From assembly GCF_003054055.1 (NCBI RefSeq), contig NZ_QBKI01000006.1, forward strand, positions 124,001 to 188,000: a stretch of DNA of 64,000 bases. Reading direction: 5' to 3'. This stretch comes from Pontibacter mucosus. Its GTDB lineage: Bacteria > Bacteroidota > Bacteroidia > Cytophagales > Hymenobacteraceae. The notes under the pieces are model-generated. The model was given only the letters and a program-made list of their open reading frames with translations. It searched no databases and was not told the DNA's origin. This document shows positions 8,067 through 17,059 of this stretch, in pieces (the stretch's first letter is position 1; each line of letters starts with the position of its first letter). A program made the translations under genes and the position numbers.

Positions 8067-9182
8067 ATGACCCGCTTTATACTTTACACCCTCAGCATTT
8101 TTATACTTTTGGTGACCGTAGCCGGCTGCTCCTTCCTGCGGCTATCCCCTCAGTTTGGAGCTGAGGCAGAGTGTGCGCGCCTGAAAAAGATGCAGCAGTC
8201 GCCGAACTACGCGGAGGGCGTGTTCCAGAACCCTGTACCTACCAACATGGACATCGGCTTTAAGGGATACCTCAAGCTGTTACACACGCGGATCTTTGGA
8301 GAGACAGTCGAGCAGCTGCCTGACCGCCCCATCCCCTACCTGCCTGTAAAAGCTGCCCAAACCAAGACAGTACAGGATACAGCTACCATAGTCACCTGGC
8401 TGGGGCACTCTTCCTTCATCGTGGAGATAGACGGCAAACGCCTGCTGCTGGACCCGATGCTGGGAAATATCGCTTCCCCGCTCTCTTTCATGGGCCCCAG
8501 GCGGTTCGCCCCCTTACCTATCACTGCCGCGGAGATGCCCCCTATCGATGCTGTCCTCATCTCCCATGACCACTACGACCACCTCGATTATGGCTCTATA
8601 CAGGCACTCAACGGGAAAACCGGCCATTTTTACGTGGCACTGGGCGTGGGCGCGCACCTGGAGCGCTGGGGCGTGCCGGCCGAAAAGATAACGGAGATGG
8701 ATTGGTGGCAGGAAGCGACTCTGCAGGGGCTCACCTTTGCCGCAACGCCCTCCCGGCACTTCTCCGGCCGCGGCCTTACCGACAGGATGAAAACCCTCTG
8801 GACCTCCTGGGTCATCATGGGTCAGAAGGACAGGATATTCTTTAGCGGCGACACGGGCTATTTCCCGGGCTTTACGGAAATCGGCGAAAAGTATGGCCCC
8901 TTCGATATCACGTTGCTTGAGTGCGGCCAGTACAACGAGCTCTGGAAGAGTATCCACATGATGCCCGAGCAAACCGTGCAGGCCCACCTCGACCTGAAGG
9001 GCAGGCTGCTCATGCCCATCCACTGGGGATCCTTTTCCCTGGCCATGCACAGCTGGACCGACCCCATCGAACGCGTTACCAAAGAGGCCGCAGCGCGACA
9101 GGTACCCATCACTACGCCGCTTATCGGAGAACCTGTTATCCTGAATGGTGCTGCTCCGAAAACCGCCTGGTGGCGGCCTTAA
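8067..9182 (+). CDS. Lipoprotein MBL-fold metallo-hydrolase
   Basis: A 371-residue metallo-beta-lactamase-fold hydrolase with a lipoprotein signal peptide (hydrophobic 5-18, lipobox VAG-Cys21). Metal-binding motif HxHxDH is SHDHYDH (His167, His169, Asp171, His172); further ligands are likely in PSRHFSGRG (His231) and FSGDTGYFPG (Asp262). The fold variant, with TWLGHSSFIVEIDGKRLLLDP and a long insert, resembles the UlaG / N-acyl-phosphatidylethanolamine phospholipase D group, so a phosphodiester or lactone substrate is plausible but not determined. The anchored enzyme probably faces the periplasm. It is followed by a hairpin and then by cphA. Confidence 0.85.
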   Translation: MTRFILYTLSIFILLVTVAGCSFLRLSPQFGAEAECARLKKMQQSPNYAEGVFQNPVPTNMDIGFKGYLKLLHTRIFGETVEQLPDRPIPYLPVKAAQTKTVQDTATIVTWLGHSSFIVEIDGKRLLLDPMLGNIASPLSFMGPRRFAPLPITAAEMPPIDAVLISHDHYDHLDYGSIQALNGKTGHFYVALGVGAHLERWGVPAEKITEMDWWQEATLQGLTFAATPSRHFSGRGLTDRMKTLWTSWVIMGQKDRIFFSGDTGYFPGFTEIGEKYGPFDITLLECGQYNELWKSIHMMPEQTVQAHLDLKGRLLMPIHWGSFSLAMHSWTDPIERVTKEAAARQVPITTPLIGEPVILNGAAPKTAWWRP

Positions 9183-9211
9183 TCAAACCAGGCATTTCCT
9201 GACAATTCCAA

Positions 9212-9256
9212 GGCAAGGGCTGCCAGTGGCTATCAAAGCCTCCGGCAGCCCTTGCC
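9212..9256 (+). terminator. Hairpin after metallo-hydrolase gene
   Basis: GGCAAGGGCTGCC (9212-9224) pairs perfectly with GGCAGCCCTTGCC (9244-9256) across a 19-base loop. There is no strong T-run after it, so termination is uncertain. Confidence 0.45.
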
Positions 9257-9461
9257 TCCATAAAAGGTGCGTATCACCCGAACCTTGGCCGCATTTATAC
9301 TTAATTTCAGACAGCCGCTAGTAATTTCCTCAGGCACGCTTTTCTCTTGCAGACAGAATTACGTATAGAAATATACATCTTCCTTGTCATCCTCCCCATT
9401 AGGCGATAAACTATGGCACATACTTCCTGAAGGCGACGCCAGGCCTATTTATCCTGAAACT

Positions 9462-12092
9462 ATGAAAATCCTAGAACTTAAGATAATGCGTGGTCCAAAC
9501 TACTGGTCCATTAAGCATCCGAAAATCATTGTGCTCAAGCTGGACCTGGAGGACCTGCAAAACACTCTCACCAATGAAATCCCGAACCTGGCGCAACGGC
9601 TCCTCAGGCTGTTCCCCGGTCTGCACAAGCACAGATCCTATGTGGGCACAGAAGGCGGCTTTGTGCGGCTGCTGAATGAGGGCACCTCCCTGAGCAAGGT
9701 AGTGCAGCATATTGCCCTGGAGCTGCAAACAGTAGGTGGCATGGACAGCGGCTATGGCAGGCGCTACGCCACCGATCAGCCCGGAGTGGATATCGTCGTG
9801 TTTTCCTACCAGCAGGAGCGTGCCGGGGAATATGCCGCCCAGGCAGCCGTGCGCATTACCGAGGCTTTGGTGCGCGGTGAGCGGGTAAGCGTGGTACAGG
9901 ATGTGGCCAGGCTGCACCAGATACGGGAGGATGAGTATTTTGGCCCCTCCACCGAGGCCATTGTGCGCGAAGCGGTGAACCGCAACATCCCCTACATTCA
10001 GAACAAGGAGATGGGGCTTATCCAGCTGGGCTTCGGCGTACACCAAAAACGCATCCAGGCGGCCATGACCAGCAATACCTCCTGCTTTGCCGTGGAAAGT
10101 GCCGGCGATAAGAACCAGACAAAGCTCATACTGGAAGAGGCAGGCATTCCGGTGCCGCTGGGCAGGATTGTAAAGACCTCCCGCGAACTGGAGCATGCAA
10201 TCGACGAGCTGGATTACCCCATCGTAACCAAACCCCTGTACGGCAACCAGGGCAAAGGCGCCAGCATAAACCTGCAAACCTGGAAAGAGGCCTTGCGAGG
10301 CTTTAGTGAGGCGCAGCGCTATTCGGAGGAGGTGATGGTGGAGCAATTTATCCAGGGCTTCGACTACAGAATATTGGTGATAGACGGCAAGTTCACGGCT
10401 GCGGCCAGACGCACGCCCGCCCTGGTGGTAGGTGATGGCAAGTCCACCATCCGGCAGCTGATAAACCAGGTAAACAAAGACCCGCGCCGTGGGGTGGGCC
10501 ATGAAAAAGCCCTCACCCATATCAAGGTAGATAAAATCACACGGGGTATTTTGCGCGATCGCGGGCTTACTTTGCAGGCCGTGCTACCCGCCGGAGAGGT
10601 ACTGTATCTGAAAACGACCGCCAACCTGAGCACCGGCGGCACCGCCACCGATGTGACGGACCTGGTGCACCCCTACAACGTGCTGATGGCGGAGCGCATC
10701 GCCGGTATCATTGGCCTGGACATCTGCGGCATTGACGTGATAACCTCCGACATTGCCATCCCGTTGCCGGAGGCACGCGGAGCCGTGATAGAGGTGAACG
10801 CCGCCCCGGGCCTGCGCATGCACATCTCCCCTACCGAGGGTTTGCCGCGCAACGTGGCCGAGCCAATCATCAACATGCTGTTTCCGTTTGGCTCCCCGTC
10901 CCGCATCCCGATAGTGGCTATAACCGGCACCAACGGTAAAACCACCACGACACGCCTCACGGCACACATTCTCAACTTTAAGGGCTATAAAGTGGGCTAC
11001 ACCACCACCGACGGTATCTACATACAAGGCAAACGGGTAGTGAAGGGCGACACGACCGGCGCCTATAGCAGCGAGTTCGTGCTGAAGGACCCCACGGTGA
11101 ACTATGCCGTGCTGGAGTGCGCCCGCGGGGGAATGCTGCGTACCGGGCTGGCCTTCAGGCAGTGCGATATTGGTATTGTCATGAACGTGTCGGAGGACCA
11201 CCTGGGCCTGGGCGATATCCATACCGTGGAGGATATGGCGCGTGTGAAAGCCGTTATCCCTAAAACCGTATGCTCGCAGGGTTATGCCATTCTGAATGCC
11301 GATGACGAGTTGGTATACGAGATGAGCCATGGTCTGCGCTGCAAAATCGCCCTGTTCAGCCTTGACGAGGAAAACCCGCGCATTACGGCGCACATTGCCA
11401 AGGGCGGACTGGCTGCCGTGTACGAAGCAGGTTTTATCTCCATTTTCAAAAACACCTACAAGATACGGGTGGATCGGGTGGCTGATATCCCCCTTACCTT
11501 CGGAGGCAAGGCCAAATTTAACATTTACAATGTGCTGGCAGCCACTCTGGTCGCGTACATCTCGCACATGGAAATAAACGAAATCCGGACGGCCCTGCGC
11601 ACCTTCATTCCCTCACCGGAAACCACTCCCGGACGCATGAACCTGTTCAGGTTGCCCAAAGCGGAGGTGCTCATCGACTATGCTCATAACATTGCCAGCA
11701 TGCAGGCCATCAGTGATTTTATCAAACACACTGATGCCCACCCCAAAATCGGCATTATTGCAGGCATCGGCGACCGCCGCGACGAGGATGTGAAGCAGGT
11801 GGGCAGGCTGGCCGCCGAGGTGTTTGACGAGATCATTATCCGGCAGGACAAGGACCTGCGCGGCCGCAACGGCGACGAAATCAATCATTTGCTCAAGGAG
11901 GGCATTTACATGGTGAAGCCGGAGCTGGAACCAAAGGAAATTAACCAGGAAACACGCGCCCTGGCCTATGCTCTGGAGTATGCGCCGGAGGGTTCCTTTA
12001 TTGCGCTTTTCTCAGAAGACATACCGGAGGCCGTAAAGCTGGTGGAGAATTTCAGGGTTATCCAGCATCGGGAAGCTAAGAGCGAGCCGTAA
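9462..12092 (+). CDS. cphA: Cyanophycin synthetase
   Basis: An 876-residue enzyme that polymerises aspartate and arginine into cyanophycin in an ATP-dependent way. The start at 9462 (MKILELKIMRGPNYWSI) matches the family N-terminus; a longer frame from 9384 adds 26 unrelated residues. N-terminal region about 1-160, ATP-grasp domain about 216-470 (VTKPLYGNQGKG near 255-265, EVNAAPGLR at 444-452), then a Mur-ligase-like domain with P-loop GTNGKTTT at 489-496 and a C-terminal Mur domain (DYAHN, GIGDRRDED). Length is normal. No cyanophycinase (cphB) or isoaspartyl peptidase gene lies next to it, which is unusual. A primer-independent or beta-Asp-Arg-ligase type cannot be told by eye. Confidence 0.93.
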   Translation: MKILELKIMRGPNYWSIKHPKIIVLKLDLEDLQNTLTNEIPNLAQRLLRLFPGLHKHRSYVGTEGGFVRLLNEGTSLSKVVQHIALELQTVGGMDSGYGRRYATDQPGVDIVVFSYQQERAGEYAAQAAVRITEALVRGERVSVVQDVARLHQIREDEYFGPSTEAIVREAVNRNIPYIQNKEMGLIQLGFGVHQKRIQAAMTSNTSCFAVESAGDKNQTKLILEEAGIPVPLGRIVKTSRELEHAIDELDYPIVTKPLYGNQGKGASINLQTWKEALRGFSEAQRYSEEVMVEQFIQGFDYRILVIDGKFTAAARRTPALVVGDGKSTIRQLINQVNKDPRRGVGHEKALTHIKVDKITRGILRDRGLTLQAVLPAGEVLYLKTTANLSTGGTATDVTDLVHPYNVLMAERIAGIIGLDICGIDVITSDIAIPLPEARGAVIEVNAAPGLRMHISPTEGLPRNVAEPIINMLFPFGSPSRIPIVAITGTNGKTTTTRLTAHILNFKGYKVGYTTTDGIYIQGKRVVKGDTTGAYSSEFVLKDPTVNYAVLECARGGMLRTGLAFRQCDIGIVMNVSEDHLGLGDIHTVEDMARVKAVIPKTVCSQGYAILNADDELVYEMSHGLRCKIALFSLDEENPRITAHIAKGGLAAVYEAGFISIFKNTYKIRVDRVADIPLTFGGKAKFNIYNVLAATLVAYISHMEINEIRTALRTFIPSPETTPGRMNLFRLPKAEVLIDYAHNIASMQAISDFIKHTDAHPKIGIIAGIGDRRDEDVKQVGRLAAEVFDEIIIRQDKDLRGRNGDEINHLLKEGIYMVKPELEPKEINQETRALAYALEYAPEGSFIALFSEDIPEAVKLVENFRVIQHREAKSEP

Positions 12093-12125
12093 CGGTAGGG
12101 AATCAGAAGGCCCATGGAAGCTAAT

Positions 12126-12161
12126 TAAAAAAGCCAGCCCCACCCAAAGGGCGAGGCTGGC
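12126..12161 (-). terminator. Terminator of the beta-barrel gene
   Basis: Read on the minus strand, GCCAGCC (revcomp of 12155-12161) and GGCTGGC (revcomp of 12133-12139) form a 7-bp stem followed by a T-run (A-run at 12126-12132 on the plus strand). It lies between convergent cphA and the porin-like gene and fits the minus-strand gene. Confidence 0.6.
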
Positions 12162-12186
12162 AGCTTTCATCGTTTATACTTTATAC

Positions 12187-12858
12187 TTAGTTACCCGACG
12201 GGAAACGCAGCCCCAGCGTGAGCATAAACACCGAGTGGCGGGCGTTCGTCAGGTCTCCTTCAAAGTTCACGTCCTCTTTCACGAAGTCGGAGAAGGCGCC
12301 GTTGTAGCGGATGCCCAGGCTGATGCCGTTGCTGGCCCTAAAGCCAAGTCCGGCCGCGTAACCTACCTCAAACTCCGAAAGGCCGTCCTTGCTCTTGGCG
12401 TCTTTCTCGCTGGAGATGCGGGTGCCGTTGCTATCATACAACTCTGTTTTGTTGTTCACGCTCAGCAGGTAGCTCAGCTGCGGGCCAAACTCAAAGTATA
12501 GCGGACCGGCGTTGAAGTGGCCTAGCACCGGCAGTTCCAGGTAGTTATAGTCCACGCTGCCCTCACGTCTTCTTTTCTCTAACAAAGGGAGGCTCGTATA
12601 CTCCTCGCTGTTGTTTTTGAAGCCTTTTCTGGAGTATAACAGCTCCGGCTGGATGGAGAAGAAATCCTCCACTACCGGGAAGTTCACGATAAGACCTCCG
12701 TGAAAGCCCACCTTGTTTTCGAATCTGTCTTCGTTTTTCAGGTCGCCGGACAGGTTGCTGAGGTTCGCACCACCCCTTACGCCCAATGTTGCCTGCGCCT
12801 GCGCAGCAGTGAATGTGCCAAAGGCCAGAGCTACTGCAAAGAAAAACTTCTTCATCAT
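12187..12858 (-). CDS. PorT-like outer-membrane beta-barrel protein
   Basis: A 223-residue secreted protein. The start is taken at the double Met (MMKKFFFAVALAFGTFTAAQAQA), which gives a clean signal peptide cleaved after AQA near residue 22; the longer frame from 12894 adds residues that do not fit a signal peptide. The mature part has alternating amphipathic strands, GVRGGANLSNLSGDL near its start, GGLIVNFPVVEDFFSIQPELLYS, GYAAGLGFRASNGISLGIRY, and an aromatic-poor end. This is the pattern of the Bacteroidota outer-membrane beta-barrel domain (PF13568). Function unknown; probably an eight-stranded barrel. Confidence 0.85.
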   Translation of the reverse strand: MMKKFFFAVALAFGTFTAAQAQATLGVRGGANLSNLSGDLKNEDRFENKVGFHGGLIVNFPVVEDFFSIQPELLYSRKGFKNNSEEYTSLPLLEKRRREGSVDYNYLELPVLGHFNAGPLYFEFGPQLSYLLSVNNKTELYDSNGTRISSEKDAKSKDGLSEFEVGYAAGLGFRASNGISLGIRYNGAFSDFVKEDVNFEGDLTNARHSVFMLTLGLRFPSGN

Positions 12859-13205
12859 AATGATAAGTATGTTAGTTTGGTAGTAAACGGGCAATATACG
12901 TGCCTTCTTATATAGGTGGTTGCTATGTTATTTTGAGTGGCAGAACCTTGGCTCCTTTATTAACCATCCTATACAACTGACTATCAACACGCTACTAACC
13001 AGCTATAAAACACACCTTGGTTAAGTGATAGAAAAGTTCTTCGATTGGGGTAACATTTCCCTGAAAAAATGAAGCTGAAAAAGTATAGGTATGCTTTACT
13101 GTTAGGCGAGAAAAAGTATAACGGGAGCATTGGCCATGCCTTAAAGTTAAGTTGCCGTTTCTCCCTACCGGCAGTACGAATCGGTACAATTCCCTACCTT
13201 TGGCC
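12859..13205. other. Gene-free gap between divergent genes
   Basis: The 347 bases between the minus-strand porin-like gene and the plus-strand exonuclease hold several AAGTATA motifs (near 13080 and 13115) but no recognised gene, repeat copy or clear promoter. A TAccTTTG at 13195-13202 is too close to the exonuclease ATG to be convincing. Confidence 0.5.
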
Positions 13206-13760
13206 ATGGATTTTATTTCTGTTGATTTTGAGACGGCCACGCCGCAACGCGACAGCCCCTGTGAGATAGGTTTGACGGTGGTGCGGGACAGGCAGATTGT
13301 AGAAACGCGCTCCTGGCTCATCAAGCCTTTGTACTATCCGCACTTCAATTCTTTTAACGTGGCCGTGCACGGCATCCGGCCGGCCGACGTGAAAGACCAG
13401 CCGGACTTCCGGGAGTTGTGGCCGGTGCTGCAGCCCTACCTGGAGGGGCAGTTCCTGATTGCCCACAACGCCAGCTTCGACATGAGCGTGCTGCGCAAGA
13501 CGCTGGCAACATACAACATCCCGCTGCCGGAGGCCCGCTACGCCTGCAGTCTGAAGTTCTCCAAAAACATCTGGAAAGGCATGAGCAAGTATGATTTGAA
13601 AACGCTCTGCAACATGCACCGCATCAACTTTCTCCACCACCGGGCGGCATCAGACGCCGATGCCTGCGCCAGGTTATCTATTAAAGCCTTGGAGCTGACT
13701 GGCACAACCTCAGAGGCGGAGTTCGCTGATAAGATGGGCAGCAAGATAGGCCGTGTGTAG
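13206..13760 (+). CDS. DEDDh 3'-5' exonuclease (DnaQ/PolC epsilon-like)
   Basis: A 184-residue exonuclease-family protein. The start at 13206 gives MDFISVDFETATPQRDSPCEIG, where Asp7 and Glu9 form the ExoI motif (DxE) seen in DnaQ-like enzymes of this size; a longer frame from 13152 adds 18 residues before the motif. ExoII is in LIAHNASFDMSVL (Asp near 92) and ExoIII in HHRAASDADACAR (His and Asp near 150-156). The chain resembles stand-alone epsilon-like exonucleases with a BRCT-free C-terminus. It probably works in DNA repair or proofreading; the exact substrate is unknown. Confidence 0.85.
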   Translation: MDFISVDFETATPQRDSPCEIGLTVVRDRQIVETRSWLIKPLYYPHFNSFNVAVHGIRPADVKDQPDFRELWPVLQPYLEGQFLIAHNASFDMSVLRKTLATYNIPLPEARYACSLKFSKNIWKGMSKYDLKTLCNMHRINFLHHRAASDADACARLSIKALELTGTTSEAEFADKMGSKIGRV

Positions 13761-13999
13761 CTGCATAACTTTAGAGGTGTTCCTGATTTTAAAGAAATAA
13801 TATGTAGTAACCTTCGGGGCCTTGGGCGTAGTACGGAAAATAAGACATACCCCCAAAAGAGGCTGGCGCTTCGTGGTAGAGCTACATGATGGGGAGCTAA
13901 AATGGTTTTATCAGAAATCAGTTCAGAAGTATAAACCCAAATTTGTAATCAGTTCTATACTTTAGCAGCCGTTTTATACTTTTTTTGCGTTTACCCTTT

Positions 14000-14332
14000 A
14001 TGACACAAGTACCTCAGTATACCTCCATCGCCAGCGCGGCATTTAACGAGTACCTGGACAACCACATAGAACTGGACGAGCTGATTGCACGGCTGCGGGA
14101 AATCGAGCTGCAGGTGATGCACGACGATGAGGCAGAAGAGGAAACGGGAAAAGTGCTGTGGTTCTGCTTCTTTAGCGGCGACCCGTTCCAAACCACCATC
14201 CGCGACATCGAAAACGATCTGAGCGACCCGTCGCACCCCAGCTCCCGCATTCTGTTGCAGGGCATCGCGCTGGGCCTGGAGGCCGGGGAGCTGGAAGTAC
14301 ACTACTCCTGGCCGGGCTTTCCGGAAACCTGA
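14000..14332 (+). CDS. Hypothetical acidic protein, 110 residues
   Basis: Starts at the ATG at 14000 (MTQVPQYTSI); an upstream TTG at 13985 would add five residues. The chain is acidic and helical in the first half (ELDELIARLREIELQVMHDDEAEEE), with VLWFCFFSGDPFQTT and a Trp/Pro-rich end. No signal peptide or known domain. No family recognised. Gene reality is supported by coherent codon use and a clean position between the exonuclease and the Lys-rich gene, all on the plus strand. Confidence 0.65.
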   Translation: MTQVPQYTSIASAAFNEYLDNHIELDELIARLREIELQVMHDDEAEEETGKVLWFCFFSGDPFQTTIRDIENDLSDPSHPSSRILLQGIALGLEAGELEVHYSWPGFPET

Positions 14333-14414
14333 GAAATTTTTCCGGGAAGGCCTCAACTGCAAGCAACGCATCCGAAAATAGTGTATCTTTAGGTAAACCA
14401 TTAACCCTAAGATT

Positions 14415-14522
14415 ATGGCAAAGTCTAAAGACGCTAAAAAGGAAACAAAGAAGAAGCCGGCCAAAACCGACAAGGAAAAGAAGGCCGCTAAGCTAGAAAA
14501 GAAAAAGAACAGCTACGACTAA
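14415..14522 (+). CDS. Lysine-rich small basic protein, 35 residues
   Basis: A very short frame that encodes MAKSKDAKKETKKKPAKTDK and ends KKKNSYD; 15 of 35 residues are Lys. Composition resembles the histone H1-like basic tails found in Bacteroidota, so nucleic-acid binding is plausible. It is directly followed by a strong intrinsic terminator (14570-14602), and a TATCTTTA element close to the -7 consensus lies about 28 bases before the ATG, which supports a real monocistronic gene. Too short for most gene finders. Confidence 0.6.
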   Translation: MAKSKDAKKETKKKPAKTDKEKKAAKLEKKKNSYD

Positions 14523-14569
14523 GCAGCCCGGGCGCCCTGCCGCAAAAGTACGGCGCTGGCATACACAAG

Positions 14570-14602
14570 GCAGCAGCAAAACCATTTGCTGCTGCTTTTT
14601 TT
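14570..14602 (+). terminator. Intrinsic terminator after the Lys-rich gene
   Basis: GCAGCAGCAAA (14570-14580) pairs with TTTGCTGCTGC (14585-14595) around the loop ACCA, followed by seven T residues. A textbook rho-independent terminator for plus-strand transcription. Confidence 0.85.
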
Positions 14603-14892
14603 GTGGCTGGCCGTTTCTGAGGTGCAGCTTTACACTCTCGCAGACACCGGTCCAACCACCCCTACCCCTCCGAGGCTACACTTAGGACACCAGTCGATTG
14701 CTGCTTCAAGTTTACAACTTGGAGCTATTATGGGGCCAGTTTTCAACTGGCGAAAGTATAAAATGCCACCTATACGTTTGCTCGCGAGCTGAGAAAGGGC
14801 CTCATGGGTGCGCCAGGCTAGATGCCTAAAGTATAGAAAGGCCGCTGCTGTACTTGTCTCTTAAGCCTAGAACCCTTCGAGGAAGGGAGGGA

Positions 14893-15590
14893 GTTTTGCA
14901 GTACCGGGTCCAACCACCCCTGCCCCTCCTTAATCAAGGAGGGGAGTTCTGTAGCTACTTTGGCTGAAGTATAAGTTTCATAGTTGTTGTCCTCTCGCGG
15001 ACAGGTCGCGACCTGTCCCTACTAAGTATAAACCCACCCCTATGAGCTGCGCTCGCTAGCTCAAAACTCCCGTTTTGGCAAGTCCAGAGGAGGGGGATTT
15101 TACTTACTCCTTTCCCTGTCATCTCGAGTACTCTCGAGGCGGGAGCCGAAGAGAGCCAGCGTAGCTGTGAGAGATCTATCTGGAATTCTAAACAGATCTC
15201 TACCGAAGGTCGAGATGACAGCAGGGGCAGTGGCTCTCACACTTACTCCCTTCTATTGTCTCTATAGGCGATTAACATCCCCCTACCCCCTTCAAAGGGG
15301 GACTTTGGCTGAAGTTGCATAAGCAGCAGCTATCGAAATGATTCCCAGCCTTTGGGTTGAGCGCCTTCTAGATTTCCGGTGCCCGTAAGGGCATTGCGAC
15401 GTCAGGAGCAAAGGAAGCGAAAGCAGCGCGATGCCCGAAGGCGAGCCCTCTCGGGCTTGAGAGCACCAAAGTATAAATGCAACTGTAGGTATGTGGGGCT
15501 GGAGGAGGAACGGTGGCTAATAAGGATGGCTTGATTCAAGTTGCAGTAAGCCGTGGCTAGGGAAGTATAGCCCAAGTATAAGTATGGCTT
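14893..15590 (+). repeat. Composite intergenic repeat, copy R2
   Basis: It occupies most of the gene-free stretch 14603-15634. It contains the palindrome GGACAGGTCGCGACCTGTCC at 14999-15018, a CTGTCATCTCGA...CGAGATGACAG inverted-repeat element at 15116-15221, and the conserved core at 15306-15560. In the core, H1 is TGCCC-GTAA-GGGCA (15380-15393) and H2 is AGCCC-TCTC-GGGCT (15444-15457), so H2 differs from copy R1 on both arms while pairing is kept. It ends in AAGTATA motifs. Confidence 0.85.
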
Positions 15591-15634
15591 ACTCGAGCAG
15601 GAAACTCCTCTTGTTTTTAGAAAAACAGAAGAAA

Positions 15635-16531
15635 CTACCGGTGCTGCTCATACTTACCAGCCTCCAGCACTGCCTGCAACCGCTGCACTTCTGCCTCTGT
15701 CAGCGGGGCGGCCTGGGCAGCCAAAAGTGCGCCTTCCAGCTGCTGATCCGTACGGATGCCGAGTACAGCAGAGGTTACTGCCGGGTGATGCAACACGAAC
15801 TGCACTGCCGTTTCAGAGGCATTTCTGGTGTTGCCCGCTACAGTATTTACTGCCCCGGCGGCCTGCTGTACCTCCTCCAAAGTATAAGTCAGGTAGGGTT
15901 TGGCAGGTTTACCGGCCAGTAGTCCCTGTGCCAGGCTGCCGCGAGCCAGTACCCCAATATCATTTTGCTGCAGCAGTTCCAGCACCTCCTCTTCGGGGCG
16001 GCGGTCCAGCAAGCTATACTGCAGCATGACGCTGGCTATAGTGGAGCGGCGCACATACTCCCGAATCACGTTCGGTCTGATGGACGAGATGCCATATTGC
16101 CGGATCTTGCCCTGCTCCTTCAGCTGCTCAAAGGCCTCTATGGTTTCATCGATAGGGTCGTCCATAGTGCCGCCGTGCAGTTGGTAGAGGTCAATATAAT
16201 CGGTTTGCAGCCGCTTCAGGCTCTCCTCCACCGCCTGCAGGATATAAGCCTTGCGTGGGTTCCAGTCCCAGCCGCTGCCATCGGGGCGCCACTGGTTGCC
16301 TACTTTGGTGGCCAGTATCACCTTGTCGCGCATCTCCTTAAAAGCCTTCCCCACTGTCGTTTCATTCTGACCTTTGTCGTAGAGATCGGCGGTATCAAAA
16401 AAGTTAATGCCCTTGTCCAGCGCCTGGTGCAGCAGTTTTATACTTCCATTTTCATCGCCCTGCAGTGACATGCAGCCAAAGCTTACCTCGCTCACGTGTA
16501 AGTCAGATTTTCCGAGTTGTTTATACTTCAT
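15635..16531 (-). CDS. Aldo/keto reductase
   Basis: A 298-residue NADPH-dependent aldo/keto reductase. The start at 16531 gives MKYKQLGKSDLHVSEVSFGC, the usual family N-terminus; the frame is open 39 codons further up but those residues do not fit. Catalytic tetrad candidates: Asp in FFDTADLYDKGQNE with Tyr four residues on, Lys in ILATKVG, His in YQLHGG. The set belongs to the YdhF/general-stress AKR subgroup that often uses small aldehydes or ketones. Transcribed convergent with the Lys-rich gene and separated from it by repeat R2. Confidence 0.9.
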   Translation of the reverse strand: MKYKQLGKSDLHVSEVSFGCMSLQGDENGSIKLLHQALDKGINFFDTADLYDKGQNETTVGKAFKEMRDKVILATKVGNQWRPDGSGWDWNPRKAYILQAVEESLKRLQTDYIDLYQLHGGTMDDPIDETIEAFEQLKEQGKIRQYGISSIRPNVIREYVRRSTIASVMLQYSLLDRRPEEEVLELLQQNDIGVLARGSLAQGLLAGKPAKPYLTYTLEEVQQAAGAVNTVAGNTRNASETAVQFVLHHPAVTSAVLGIRTDQQLEGALLAAQAAPLTEAEVQRLQAVLEAGKYEQHR

Positions 16532-16920
16532 ACCCTTGATTTGATGATCTGCTAAAGTATAAATAACTGGTAAAAGTATAGATGGTTGCTGGATAAGAAG
16601 CAGAAAATACCCCCACAGCGCTTTGAAGCAGTGAGATGGTGTTAGCAATCCTGCGCGTAAAGAGAGTTAGGGAAGGTATATTCCGAACCAGTAGGAAGGA
16701 AACCTTTACATGCTGGCTTTACTAACACTAAAAGCTTCTTTCATGTTGGCAAGTAACCCTGACGCACGGAGGTCATATTTCTGCATCTAGCCACCAAGAT
16801 CCTTACAGGATGCCAAAAAGAAAAGGTGCCGCAATCAAGGCTATACCTTTTCATGCTGGTAAAATTGTTTGTTATAGTGCAAGCGTCCACGCTCGTGACG
16901 GGCTATCGTTTGGGCCTCCC

Positions 16921-16950
16921 CGGGACTGCACCCGGGACTGCACCCGGGAC
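16921..16950 (+). repeat. Short tandem repeat (12-mer, 2.5 copies)
   Basis: CGGGACTGCACC occurs twice in a row and is followed by CGGGAC. It sits in the 528-base gene-free gap 16532-17059, which otherwise holds a few AAGTATA motifs and the palindromic segments at 16964-17014. Confidence 0.7.
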
Positions 16951-16963
16951 AGGCCGGCCCAGT

Positions 16964-17014
16964 CGGATTACAAATCCGGCTTCATAATAGGCACGGGTTG
17001 CAAACCCGCGCCAG
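16964..17014 (+). repeat. Palindromic repeat pair, G-type copy 1
   Basis: Contains CGGATTACAAATCCGG (16964-16979) and CGGGTTGCAAACCCG (16994-17008), each an inverted repeat around a short centre. The second is repeated at 40521-40535 and, in reverse and degenerate form, near 48571-48590; the first has relatives inside the MITE-like element at 18758-18880. Confidence 0.7.
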
Positions 17015-17059
17015 CAAGGTAGAAGAGAGGTTAAGCCTCCTCCTCTTAACAGGAAGTGA

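Noticed and set aside
9184..9461. Cyanophycinase gene expected beside cphA
   Set aside because: The 278-base gap holds only a hairpin; no cphB-like frame on either strand here or elsewhere in the window.
13195..13202. TAccTTTG as promoter of the exonuclease gene
   Set aside because: It lies only 4 bases before the ATG, which would place the transcript start inside the gene; no -33 box at the right distance.
16921..16950. Tandem 12-mer considered as a CRISPR remnant
   Set aside because: Only 2.5 copies, no spacers, no cas genes anywhere in the window.
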